A stretch of 64,000 bases of DNA from Sepioteuthis lessoniana (Eukaryota > Mollusca > Cephalopoda > Myopsida > Loliginidae). The stretch covers positions 157,799,076 to 157,863,075 of the forward strand of contig OY757904.1 in NCBI GenBank assembly GCA_963585895.1, in the 5' to 3' direction. The position numbers and the translations under genes are program-made. The notes below the pieces were generated by a model. It saw only the letters and a program-made list of their open reading frames with translations. It was not told the origin of the DNA and searched no databases. Shown in pieces: positions 30,926 to 40,615 of this stretch; within the stretch, counting starts at the first letter, position 1, and the number at the start of each line of letters is the position of its first letter.

Positions 30926-31422
30926 AGATGAATCAAAAGTTTTGCGATATTTTTGAGGCACAATTCGGCAGCTCCAGATGTTCTTATCGAGGACGTGAAG
31001 GTAAGAAACCACACTGAGCTATAGAATACCAAGCTCACCTGATACTCTCCCAATGCTCCTCGCCGGATTTGTGTCTCTGGCTCGGTTTTAGATCTACTTG
31101 ACCTTTTCTGATAATTAAAGTTCTTACAACACGAGCGATACGGTGATTAAATGTGCATTCATCTTTTATATAATAAATATTTTTGGTTGCTTCCATTGCC
31201 TAAATCGAACGCTTATGGCATTTTTTTTTATTAAATTATGTTGCACGTTTATTTGTGGGGCTTTCAAAGTACACACGGAATGAAGCAATACACAGCCTGT
31301 CAGTGCACGATACTACCAATCACTGCTGATACCCCCCATGGTTGAACTGCTTCGGTCACGTGATATACACACCACAAACGAAAACGTACTATAAAAAATA
31401 TTGCAAAACTTTTGACTCACCC
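30926..31422. mobile_element. 497-bp TIR element, non-autonomous
   Basis: agatgaatcaaaagttttgc at the left pairs with gcaaaacttttgactcaccc at the right, and pairing continues with gatattttt / aaaaatatt. TA flanks both ends (30924-30925, 31423-31424). Interior GC is higher than the flanks and has no transposase frame. A solo end lies at 6775-6825. The TA target fits Tc1/mariner-type insertion. Confidence 0.75.
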
Positions 31423-31537
31423 TAGTAGTTCTATAAATTTTAGTTTGTTCTAATCCATAGATTTCATTAAATAATTCAAGTTTTATTAATCTTAAGAAAT
31501 CGAAGAAAATTTTGCATCGAATATTTTTTCACGATGT

Positions 31538-31765
31538 TACACTCAGTAACCATTGATCAAAATCTGAAGTCTAATTTTTCTTTTCATAATGTAATGTTTG
31601 TTACACTCAGTAACCATTGATAAAAATCTGAAGTCTAATTTTTCTTTTCATAATGTAATGTTATTACACTCAGTAAACACTGATAAAAATCTGAAGTCTA
31701 ATTTTTCTTTTCATAATGTAATGTGATTACACTCAATAACCATTGATAAAAAACTGAAGGCTTTC
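31538..31765. repeat. 63-bp tandem repeat, about 3.6 copies
   Basis: The word ttacactcagtaac begins at 31538, 31601, 31664 and (with one change) 31727, each exactly 63 bp apart. Units share ctgaagtctaatttttcttt and cataatgtaatgt. No higher-order variation. Confidence 0.95.
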
Positions 31766-32284
31766 AAGTTTAATAAAATTTATTATTTTTACTGCTGAGC
31801 CAAAAATCATTTTCAGGGTCAACATTGAAATTCCAGTAAATTTGAACTGAAAAAAAATTGATTTGATCTTTGATTCTTCTGAAATTAATACGGTTCATGT
31901 CAGGATACAGAAAAATTATTTCAAACGTTTGAAAAATTATTAAAAAGATATTCCTTGTAAATATAATTATGTGCTTTGCGTTAGCGTGAATCTATGTATG
32001 TACAAATATGTATATATGTGATTATATATACGTATGGTGAAGACTGAACTAATGAAGATAGTAAATGATGTTCATTTCAGAATTTATAAATCGATTAAAA
32101 AAAAACTATTAAGTATCGATTTAAAAAAGAGGTTTCATATATCAGATGAAGGATTTTCGCCGGACATTCGTTACTCAATGGGACTGAAGAAGGTTTTAGA
32201 ATTTATTTCGTGGTATACATCATCGGTATCTGTGAACGGTTGGGTTCTAATGGAATGACTATGAGTTTCGTATATATGACGCCT
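31766..32284. other. Unassigned sequence with a 74-codon frame
   Basis: The frame at 32034-32258 starts at a real ATG and is lysine-rich, but shows no recognised domain. A related segment (aggattttcgccggacattc here, aggattttcgccaggcattc near 33370) shows that part of it is a dispersed or locally duplicated repeat. Confidence 0.45.
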
Positions 32285-32746
32285 TTTTCTTCTTCTTCTT
32301 TTTTCTTCTTCTTTTTCTTCTTCATTTTCTTCTTCTTCTTTTTCTTCTTTTTTCTTCTTCTTTCTTCTTCTTTTTCTTCTTTTTTTCTTCTTTTTTCTTC
32401 TTTTTCTTCTTCTTTTTCATCTTCCTTATCGTCTTTTTCTTCTTTTTTCTTCTTCTTATTCTTCTTCTTTTTTTCTTCTTCTTTTTTCTTCTTTTTCTTC
32501 TTTTTTCTTCTTCTTTTTCTTTTTCTTTGTTCTTCTTTTTTCTTATTCTTTTTCTTCTTCTTTTCTTCTGTTTCTTCTTCTTTTTCATCTTCTTTATCGT
32601 CTTTTTCTTCTTCTTTTTTCTTCTTCTTTTTCTTCATCTTTTTTCTTCTTTTTTCTTCTTCCTTTTTCTTCTTTTTTCTTCTTCTTTTTCTTTTTCTTCT
32701 TTTATCTTCTTTTTCTTCTCCTTTATCGCCTTTTTCTTCTTCTTAC
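32285..32746. repeat. Polypyrimidine (TTC/TTTTTC)n tract, ~460 bp
   Basis: Almost entirely T and C on the plus strand, with only a few isolated purines (for example the ttatcg words). Long Lys/Glu frames on minus and Ser/Phe frames on plus are artefacts. Such tracts can form triplex DNA; that is known for the sequence class, not shown here. Confidence 0.95.
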
Positions 32747-32835
32747 CCCACTAACTTGTCGTCTTCTTTTGTCTGCGGGAAGCTGCAAGAGAATTAAGGA
32801 CGGGGGGACAGAAACAGTGATAATTTTATACTCAA

Positions 32836-33022
32836 AAACTTTATTTTGGTGTTCATGGCTATTCTGTGGCATTGACGTTTTCCTGAACCTGTAGAAGTAG
32901 TTGCGTTTCCCAGACAAGCTGTTGAAATATTTTAGAGTCATTCATGGTGAGCTGTAGGTTTGGAGTTTGTCCACTAGGTGTGTCCGGTGAGGATTTCCTA
33001 ACAGAGATGACTGCAAACAGGA
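32836..33022 (-). other. Possible terminal exon with poly(A) signal (weak)
   Basis: The minus-strand frame ends at a stop near 32859 (NDSKIFQQLVWETQLLLQVQ, then ENVNATE). An AATAAA on the minus strand lies just past it (32840-32845). Upstream, cctgtttgcag at 33012-33022 could be a splice acceptor. GC is higher than the surroundings. I do not recognise the protein. It may equally be a retrotransposon or processed-gene remnant. Confidence 0.2.
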
Positions 33023-33563
33023 AACACGGCTGGAACCAAACCTGGAACTTACTAAGCACGTGTGCTACCTTCCTAGCAGCTGTGGGGAAAGGGTCCTTTC
33101 GATAGCAGTGGCAACAGCTGAATGACAGAATTTTTCTTTTGGTGCCAAAAGTCTTGTCTCTCCAGGCATGAGCGGCGTTTACTTCCTGTCAAAGGCCTCC
33201 TGGAAACTGCCACTTTTTGATTTATTAATTTTCTTTTTTTATTTCTTTTTGATTAATCCTCACACCCCTTCCTCACTTTTAGGTCGGTTTAAAAGTTTCA
33301 TTTGTATTCAAATCCTTATTAAACGATAAAGCATCAATACAAAAAAAAGGAGGCTCCATATGTCAGAGGAAGGATTTTCGCCAGGCATTCGTAGCCCTTC
33401 CCCACTATCAGGTCATTTTAAAAGTTTCCTGTGTATTCATATCCTAATATTTTACTTTTTAAACCTTAATAGTTTTGTTTAGGTACATGCATGGTTAAGC
33501 ATCGTCACTTAATTTTCTTCCAGACTGGTGTTATTTTATATGAAGTATCAATGATTACTATTG

Positions 33564-33565
<2 letters not shown>
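33023..33565. other. Unassigned sequence with a short internal duplication
   Basis: A block around 33275-33325 (aggtcggtttaaaagtttca, attcaaatccttatta) recurs around 33405-33455 (aggtcattttaaaagtttcc, attcatatcctaatatt). The spacer between them resembles 32130-32180. No gene recognised. Confidence 0.5.

Positions 33566-33634
<69 letters not shown>
33566..33634. repeat. (TA)n microsatellite
   Basis: About 34 TA units. Confidence 0.95.
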
Positions 33635-33636
<2 letters not shown>

Positions 33637-34655
33637 ACACTTTAAAAAGGGTCGTCATTGTTGGTGTAGAAGCGATCGTCACCTTGTTTACATTTGCAGA
33701 GATTTTTGCGGTTTAATTTAAGGACCCCTGCAACACTAGAATTTCACTAACCAGTAACCCAAAGCTAACCCTTGACTTTATTAAACAAAGACTGATTCTC
33801 AAGGAAATTCTAAGTGCATTTTATAAACCGTCAATCATCGTGTTGCAATTTTATTTTTCATCGGTGTATTTCATTTTTCCAAATGCTGCAAATGAGAACG
33901 CTGTCAACTTCTTGTCAAAAAAAAAAGAAAAAAAAAAAGACAATGCTTACAAAACTGATTTAATGTGTCTTTTGTTCACATGATATTGTTGTATTTGCCG
34001 TCTTTCTTGTCTCTGCAACAATCTGCCGGTCGATAAAAACGTCAAGAAAAAACAGTTTATTTAACACTTAATCAGTTATGCATTAGATAAACAGTGATTG
34101 AAGAATTTCAAATTCCTTTCTAACAAAAGATTTTATTTTGCTCATTATCAATCTCTCATTTAAAACTAGAAAAAGGGATGAGACCACTCCTTAAAGGGTG
34201 TCTTAAGCATGACAATGAGTTGCATCTAGAGGTGAGGTTCCAGTTCTGGATCTTTGGAAAGTGTGGACTCACTCCCACCGTTATAATTACTCTCAAATAG
34301 ATCTGTTTGAAAAAATGAAACGTTTATGTGTTTAAAATTATTTTAAAAATTCCTAGAGACAAAAATTATTAGAATGACGTCGGCATGAAATAGCCCAATA
34401 ATAGTGGACATGCATTCAAACTAAACAAACAACCATCCTATTAACACTTAGCGACAACAGCTACAGTATACTTGTGTGCCAAACTAAGTAGAATTTGGTA
34501 AATTCTAAGACTATTTGGTAAACAGTGACTTAAGAATAAGTACAAATTCAGAGTTTAAAAGTTTTTATTTTCAAAATGTCGCAGTAATCTTTTTGGTGCT
34601 AAGTATGTTTTTTTTTTTTATGTTGTAATTTTTGTATCCGGTTCTTCTTTGATGC
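33635..34655. other. Unassigned sequence
   Basis: About 1 kb of unique-looking AT-rich DNA. No open frame of note and no repeat recognised, apart from an A-run at 33918-33940. Confidence 0.5.
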
Positions 34656-34659
34656 AGAA

Positions 34660-34728
34660 AGGATTTAATTTGGTTTGGTTTAGTTTTATGGCATATCAAC
34701 CATTGTTGGTTATGCAATTACAAATCCT

Positions 34729-34785
<57 letters not shown>

Positions 34786-34908
34786 GAGAGTGTTGGTCGT
34801 CAGTAAATCACTATGTGGTTATTTGTCGAACCAAGTGCAATATAATATGGATAGAACTGTTTGATTATTTAACTAAGGGCATCTACAAAATGTGTTTACA
34901 AATCATAT

Positions 34909-34968
<60 letters not shown>

Positions 34969-35200
34969 GTATATGATTTGTAAACATATTTTGTAGATGC
35001 CCTTAGGTAGATAATCAAACAGTTCTATATCTAACAATTCAACTTAGTATGAGTCAACATAGTTAAATGCTTCAAAGTGTTGCTGTGTATTACTAAGAAT
35101 TCAATTAAACATTAGTAATTTGTTTACACACAGTTAAAGGATCAAACAGTTTTATTTCTAACAATTTTCCTTAACAATATTAAAAACACTCAGTATGTCT
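34660..35200 (-). mobile_element. SINE family B, rearranged around TA repeats
   Basis: 34665-34730 matches the complement of the shared tail (ttttatggcatatcaaccat, gcaattacaaatcctgt). 35075-35165 matches the B body (aattcaattaaacattagta, tttgtttacacacagttaaa). Between them lie two long TA runs (34733-34783, 34913-34965) and a palindrome, so the element is expanded and rearranged. Confidence 0.5.
34845..35032. repeat. AT-rich palindrome with (TA)n centre
   Basis: The left arm (34845-34912) contains atagaactgtttgattattt, aagggcatctacaaaatgtg and tttacaaatcatatactt. The right arm (34966-35032) is its near-perfect inverted copy: aagtatatgatttgtaaaca, tattttgtagatgccctt and ataatcaaacagttctat. 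The ~53-bp centre is pure TA. Each arm is about 68 bp. Confidence 0.9.
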
Positions 35201-35256
35201 TATTATAATTTGCCGGGCTCCATGCCCTAGAGGCAAATCCAGGGAGTAACGGGTGA

Positions 35257-36559
35257 GCTCGGTATCTAGGTCTTGAGTAGTGTATCAACTTCCCGTCCTC
35301 TGTATCTCACAGTGTCGTGTGGTGTATCAATATCTCGTCCTCGGTATCTCACAGAATCATGTGGTGTATCAACTTCCCGTCCTCAGTATCTCAGTCTCGA
35401 GTGGTGTATCAACTTCCCGTCCTCGGTATCTCACAGTATCGTGTGGTGTATCAACATCCCGTCCTCGGTATCTCACAGTCTCGTATAGTGTATCAACTTC
35501 CCGTCCTCGGTATCTCACAGTCTCGTGTGGTGTATCAACTTCCCGTCCTCGGTATCTCACAGTCTCGAATGGTGTATCAACTTCCCGTCCAGGGTATCTC
35601 ACAGTCTCGAGTGGTATATCAACTTCTCGTCCTCGGTATCTCACAGTCTCGTGTGGTGCATCAAATTCCCGTCCTCGGTATCTCACAGTCTCGAGTGGTG
35701 TATCAACTTCCCGTCCTTGGTATATCACAGTCTCGAGTGGTGTATCAACTTCCCGTCCACGGTATCTCACAGTCTCGTGTGGTGTATCAACTTCCTGACA
35801 TTAGTATCTCACAGACTCGAGTGGTTTATTAACTTCCCGTCCTTGGTATATCACAGTCTCGAGTGCTGAATCAACTTCCCGTCCTCGGTATCTCACAGTC
35901 TCGTGTGGTGTATCAACTTCCCGCCCTCGGTATCTCACAGTCTTGTATAGTGTTTCAACTTCCTGTCATCAGTATCTCACAGACTTGAGTGGTGTATCAA
36001 CTTCCCGTTTGCGGTATCTCACAGTCTCGTGTGGTGTATCAACTTCCCGTCCTCGGTATCTCACAGTCTCGAGTGGTGTATCCAAATCCTGTCCTCGGTA
36101 TCTCACAGTCTCGTGTGGTGTATCAACTTCCCGTCCTTGGTATCTCACAGTCTCGAGTGGTGTATCCAAATCCTGTCCTCGGTATCTCACAGTCTCGTGT
36201 GGTTTATCAACTTCCCGTCCTTGGTATCTCACAGTCTTGTGTGGTGTATCAACTTCCCGCCCTCGGTATCTCACAGTCTCATGTGGTGTATCAACTTCCC
36301 GTCCTTAGTATCTCACAGACTCGAGTGGTGTATCCAAATCCCGTCCTCGGTATCTCACAGTCTCGTGTGGTATATCAACTTCCCGTCCTTGGTATATCAC
36401 AGTCTCGAATGGTGCATCAACTTCCTGTCCTCGTTATCTCAGTCTCGTGTGGTGTATCAACTTCCCGTCCTCGTTATCTCACAGACTCGTGTGGTGTATC
36501 AACTTCTCGTCCTCCGTCTCTCACCGTCTCGTGTGGTTTACCAACTTCCCGTCTTCGGC
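35257..36559. repeat. 42-bp minisatellite, about 31 units
   Basis: A typical unit is 35401-35442 (gtggtgtatcaacttcccgt, then cctcggtatctcacag...). Some units are 40 bp, for example 35361-35400 with a 2-bp loss, which shifts the frames. A variant with tccaaatcc in the middle occurs near 36090, 36168 and 36330. Unit length divisible by three keeps several frames open on both strands (up to 212 codons, GVSTSRPRYLTVSC per unit). I see no start context, intron signal or domain that would support a gene. Confidence 0.95.
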
Positions 36560-36984
36560 AAAAAAAAAACAGAACTACTCAATTGTACCGCGTTAAATAT
36601 TGCAAAACGTTTACTTCGCCCTTGTAAAATAATCACCTATACATTTATGTATCTGGTTTTATTTTGAATTCATTTTCAAGGACGTATTAAATTGTTTCCA
36701 TTGGAAAGAATCGTTTTAATATGGCAACATTTTATAACTGAGGGATTTTCAGTTAGTTGACTCTAAATAGGGTCTTCATAAAGAAAAACTTTGATATTAG
36801 GAAAAGCGCGCAGATAATAGACTTTGATTATTTACAAATCCTTGCTTTGTTGTGGCAGAGGCCGGATGTTTGGAGCGCCCAATGAAAAATAATAAACCGA
36901 GGCAGCAACGTTTGTAAGTGGATAATAATTTGTAAAAATAGATAAATAATTCAGTCAATTTTACTTTAATATAATAGTGTGTGG
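36560..36984. other. Unassigned sequence
   Basis: Starts with an A-run directly after the minisatellite. Nothing else recognised. Confidence 0.5.
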
Positions 36985-37440
36985 GGGGGTTATTTAACGA
37001 CATATCATCTTTTATAGGTTATTTAAGACCGAAAATATATTCATTTGTAAGTGCTTGATTATAATCTAACCATTCATATTTTCAATATTACATTGCAATC
37101 ATTTCTTGAAATTTATTTGTCTATAATAATTGTCTTTGCACATAGTCACATGGCATCAAGTACTTCTATCAAATACTAATAATTTTCAAACAAATCTATT
37201 TGACCCGTAAATGAGGCCCAAACAGGTACTAGTTCTCTAGGTTAGAGTGGATCTAGAAGTAATGGCACTGAAGGGAAAGTCTATGCTCCAGAACTTCAGA
37301 ACTGAAACCGAAACCTCACCACTGGATGCAATTTAATGTCAAACCCAGGAAAACCTTTTTTTGGTGGGGGGAGCTATTTACTCCTCTGCAGAGGATACAG
37401 TCAACGTATTCTAAGCCCCTCTAACAGATCGAGTTTACAC
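36985..37440 (-). mobile_element. SINE family B
   Basis: Complement of the B tail (acgacatatcatcttttata, ggttatttaagaccgaaa), then the block near 37170-37200. The body follows: atgaggcccaaacaggtac, agagtggatctagaagtaat, and cctctgcagaggatacagtc. The tRNA-like head at the right end is not clear. Confidence 0.6.
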
Positions 37441-37449
37441 AATTATTTC

Positions 37450-37690
37450 AGGGAGAAGTCTCTGTGGCGTAGTAGTTAATGTGCTAAACTGCAATATCGT
37501 AGTAAGCGAGTTCGAATTACGGTCCCGCTATGACATTCACTTTCGGATTAATACCATTGGGAAAGGCATGAACACTCTGATCCCCACAGCTATGAGCAAA
37601 ATAACACCACTACTGTTCTTCAACAAGAATGGTTTTGGCATTGAATAAACCACGAAAGTGGTTATGCCATTAAACAAAAAAAAACAAACA
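37450..37690 (+). mobile_element. SINE family C
   Basis: Head tctgtggcgtagtagttaat, then agtaagcgagttcgaattac (box B). Body: gattaataccattgggaaag and aaataacaccactactgttc. Tail: tttggcattgaataaaccac, gaaagtggttatgccattaa, and an A-rich end. It is a good full-length copy, placed tail-out next to an inverted SINE B. Confidence 0.8.
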
Positions 37691-37759
37691 ATTATATGGT
37701 TTAAAATATCTAAAAAGAATCCTTTGTAGACAATTCAAGCTTCAAATGACCATTTTTAA

Positions 37760-38125
37760 TTGAAATAATCTGCATAAATTTATACGGTTTTAAATATTCC
37801 TATCAGCTTGTAATTATTTTCAAAATATACTCGACACACAGACGTATTGATTTGTCCTATGGCATGTTAAAATTTGCAGTGCTAATTGAAGTCTTTTTTC
37901 CAGCAATTATATAATTTCAATCAACCCTTCCTCTCAGCTAATGATAATCATTTATTTTCACACAGTTATATCATATTAGGTATTCCGATCAACGACTAAT
38001 GGTTTTCAAATCAAACTTTCTAACCCATAGATGGGACCTTAACAGATACTACCAATCCGGCTCTGGGGAGTAATGGCAACAATAGAGTACTCCACACTTC
38101 ACAGGACTGCAGAATCAGATGAAGT
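37760..38125 (-). mobile_element. SINE family B, diverged
   Basis: ggttttcaaatcaaactttc, atagatgggaccttaacaga, accaatccggctctggggag and tggcaacaatagagtactcc match the B body at 37190-37290. The tail half (37760-37900) is poorly conserved. Confidence 0.5.
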
Positions 38126-38139
38126 TTAGTATAATACTC

Positions 38140-38312
38140 AGTACACGAGGTCGAGTCATATCAAATACTCAAAAAAATGGTACTTGATGCCCTCTTGCTT
38201 AACACTCAGCATTATAAGGTGCAGATCAAGGGTAAGAGGAGCAATTTAGAGAAAGGAGTAACGCCTTCATCTACACCTCGGTGTGTTACTTATTGAAAAG
38301 GGAGGAAATTGC
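38140..38312 (+). mobile_element. SINE family D
   Basis: gaggtcgagtcatatcaaat, aatggtacttgatgccctct, tgcttaacactcagcattat, gagcaatttagagaaaggag and cacctcggtgtgttacttat. The head is mostly lost. Confidence 0.7.
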
Positions 38313-38369
38313 TTTATTCTCACTGAGAATTTCAACCATAGTGCTAAAATGGAAATTTCGCTCTAATGT

Positions 38370-38734
38370 GCCGTTTGATAGATAGATAGATAGATATGAA
38401 GAGACTGAGATAGATAGATAGATTCTAACGAAGAGAATTTGATGGAGACACTGAGAGAAAGAGTTGATGAGAATGAGATTCAGAGGTATATATTTAGGAA
38501 TGAGATAGATAGATAGATAATGAACTGACTGAGATAGATAGATAGATAGATAAGAAACTGAGATAGATAGAGAGATATGAAGAGGTAATTTACTAAGCTT
38601 TTTTGCTTAGATGTAGCACAAGGCCGCATGAATTGGGCACCCAATGAGAATCGAACTCACTCGTGTAGGTTTGCTAGTCTACCTTGCTAACCATTACACC
38701 ACCCGAGGTGCCCTAGATAGATATGAAGAGACTG

Positions 38735-38782
<48 letters not shown>

Positions 38783-38869
38783 TGATAGATTCCAACGAAG
38801 AGAATTAGATAGAGACACTGAGAGAAAGAGTTGATGAGAATGAGATACAGAGGTATATATTTGGGAATG

Positions 38870-38906
<37 letters not shown>

Positions 38907-38919
38907 TGAAGAGACTGAA

Positions 38920-38969
<50 letters not shown>

Positions 38970-38972
38970 CCC
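38370..38972. repeat. (GATA)n array with recurring spacers
   Basis: At least six GATA tracts are separated by tatgaagagactgag-type spacers. A ~95-bp non-GATA block (cgaagagaattgatggaga-like, gagaaagagttgatgagaat, cagaggtatatatttaggaa) occurs twice, at about 38425-38510 and 38795-38872. So a GATA-plus-block unit was duplicated. A tRNA-like SINE piece lies between the copies. Confidence 0.9.
38600..38715 (-). mobile_element. tRNA-like SINE head fragment inside the GATA array
   Basis: On minus: ggtgtaatggttagcaaggt (box A-like) and gagtgagttcgattctcatt (box B-like), then a short body. The head has near-canonical pol III boxes, but the acceptor stem and 3' CCA context are not tRNA-like. Confidence 0.6.
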
Positions 38973-39620
38973 ATTATGATAATAAATCAAGGTCTTCTTG
39001 ATTAGGAGTTTATAACCGCAACAATCTTTTCTTATACTAAAATAGAAGTAACTTCATAAAAATCTTCTATAATCTCTTCTAATCAGTAAATTTGAGCTGG
39101 TCGTTAGGAGTGGAATAATGAAAAAAGAAATGTCGAAATGCGATGGATAAGAAAAATTAAAAGAGTAAAAAGTATGCATGTGGAGAAGAGATGAATCTAT
39201 TTAGGAAGAAAAAAAGAATTATGATCGAGGGGTACGGAAAAATATTTGTACGGTTTACAGCAATAATGATTGTGCTAATGTTATTGATTGTGGGATTGGT
39301 GGTTGTTGTTTTTTTATTCATCAGGATGAGGAAGAAAAAACAGCAACACGAAAAAATCAACATATATAATGAGAAAAAAAGGAATAAAATAAAAGAATGA
39401 AAAAAATTTGGAGAACGAAAAATGCACAAAGAAGAATTTAAAAAAAAAAAAGAAATATGAAGAGGAATAAATGAAAAGTGCTATAAAAAACATTATAAAT
39501 TAATGAGGGTTTCTTATTTATGAATGGAAAGAGAAAAAAACTGGCAATTCGAGAAAAATGTATGAATTGAGATAGAAAAATTGAGCAAGGGAAACACTGA
39601 ACCTAAAGAGGTACAACAGA
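38973..39620. other. Unassigned A-rich sequence with a hydrophobic 69-codon frame
   Basis: The plus-strand frame 39191-39400 encodes a basic start, one strongly hydrophobic stretch (MIVLMLLIVGLVVVVFLFI), then a Lys/Glu-rich tail. It resembles a single membrane segment with a cytosolic tail. However, it lies in purine-rich DNA, has an upstream stop ~30 bases away and no splice acceptor I trust. Probably fortuitous. Confidence 0.3.
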
Positions 39621-39624
39621 AGAG

Positions 39625-39631
39625 AAGAAAT

Positions 39632-39690
<59 letters not shown>

Positions 39691-39736
39691 CATTTTGAAT
39701 ATATGAAATAGAGGAATAAAAAAGTAGATATGAATT

Positions 39737-39767
<31 letters not shown>

Positions 39768-39862
39768 AGTTAACTAAAGACCATACAAAGAAAGAAAGAA
39801 AGAAAGAAAGAAAGAAATTTTTGAATGTATGAAATAGAAGGAGACAAAAGTATATATGAATT

Positions 39863-39917
<55 letters not shown>

Positions 39918-39985
39918 ACTTTTTTAATAGAAGGAGACAAAAGTAGATATGAATTGGAAAGAAAGTAAGAAAGAAAGAAGAAGAA
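39625..39985. repeat. Compound (GAAA)n minisatellite with recurring spacer
   Basis: Four GAAA tracts. Three spacers share tatgaaatagaagga-like and gatatgaattagaaag words (about 39695-39745, 39820-39865, 39917-39960). The unit is therefore spacer plus GAAA run, repeated with a period near 100-130 bp. Confidence 0.9.
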
Positions 39986-40612
39986 TAAGTAGACGAAGGA
40001 AGATTGAAAATGGACTAATTTTTTTAAAGTTTTTATCGAAATATGAAATCTACAGCAGTGGAGATATCTCGATCGAAAAGTTTGTCAATAATATTTATGC
40101 TCCCATTGGATAGATTTGTTGCGGAAGGATCAATGATTATAATAATCACTATAGCTACGTTAGTGATCGATTATTAAACTTATGACTATCAATGATAAAT
40201 ATTATTGATTTTGGTCGTGGCAACAATAATACTCATGTATTTATGTTATTTTTACTTAGGACTAATTTGCAAATTTGTTGTTGATGCAAATTCTTACAAC
40301 AAACACATCAATGATAATAATGAAAACGACAATGTGACATGTCACGTGGCTGAGATAATTATGTATTTCATCGTTGCAATAGGGATCGATGTTCAAATTC
40401 TGATAAGGAAGCTAGAATATCGAATACTGATTTCCTGAGCAGACAGTCTTAAACGTAATATAATTTTTATAATTTGTTAATCGCAATTGGTTAAAAAAAG
40501 GTTAGTCCTTGTATGTGGCCTACTTTCCACTACGTCCGTGTCTACATACACGTATGCAAATTTTGTTGTTTTTTGGCAATCAGATATTTTACCCTTTTCG
40601 CTCATGTGAAAG
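39986..40612. other. Unassigned AT-rich sequence
   Basis: The frame at 40205-40438 (77 codons, hydrophobic start) has no recognised domain. Nothing else seen. Confidence 0.45.
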
Positions 40613-40615
40613 GTA

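Noticed and set aside
32203..32797. Lys/Glu-rich 144-codon frame and 195-codon Ser/Phe frame
   Set aside because: They are translations of a polypyrimidine/polypurine tract.
35273..36667. 172- to 212-codon frames as a Ser/Arg-rich repeat protein
   Set aside because: 42-bp minisatellite artefact. Unit-length changes break the frame, and frames are open on both strands.
39191..39400. Single-pass membrane protein exon (for example an adhesion-protein tail)
   Set aside because: Purine-rich low-complexity context, a nearby upstream stop and no credible splice sites. Kept only as a note.
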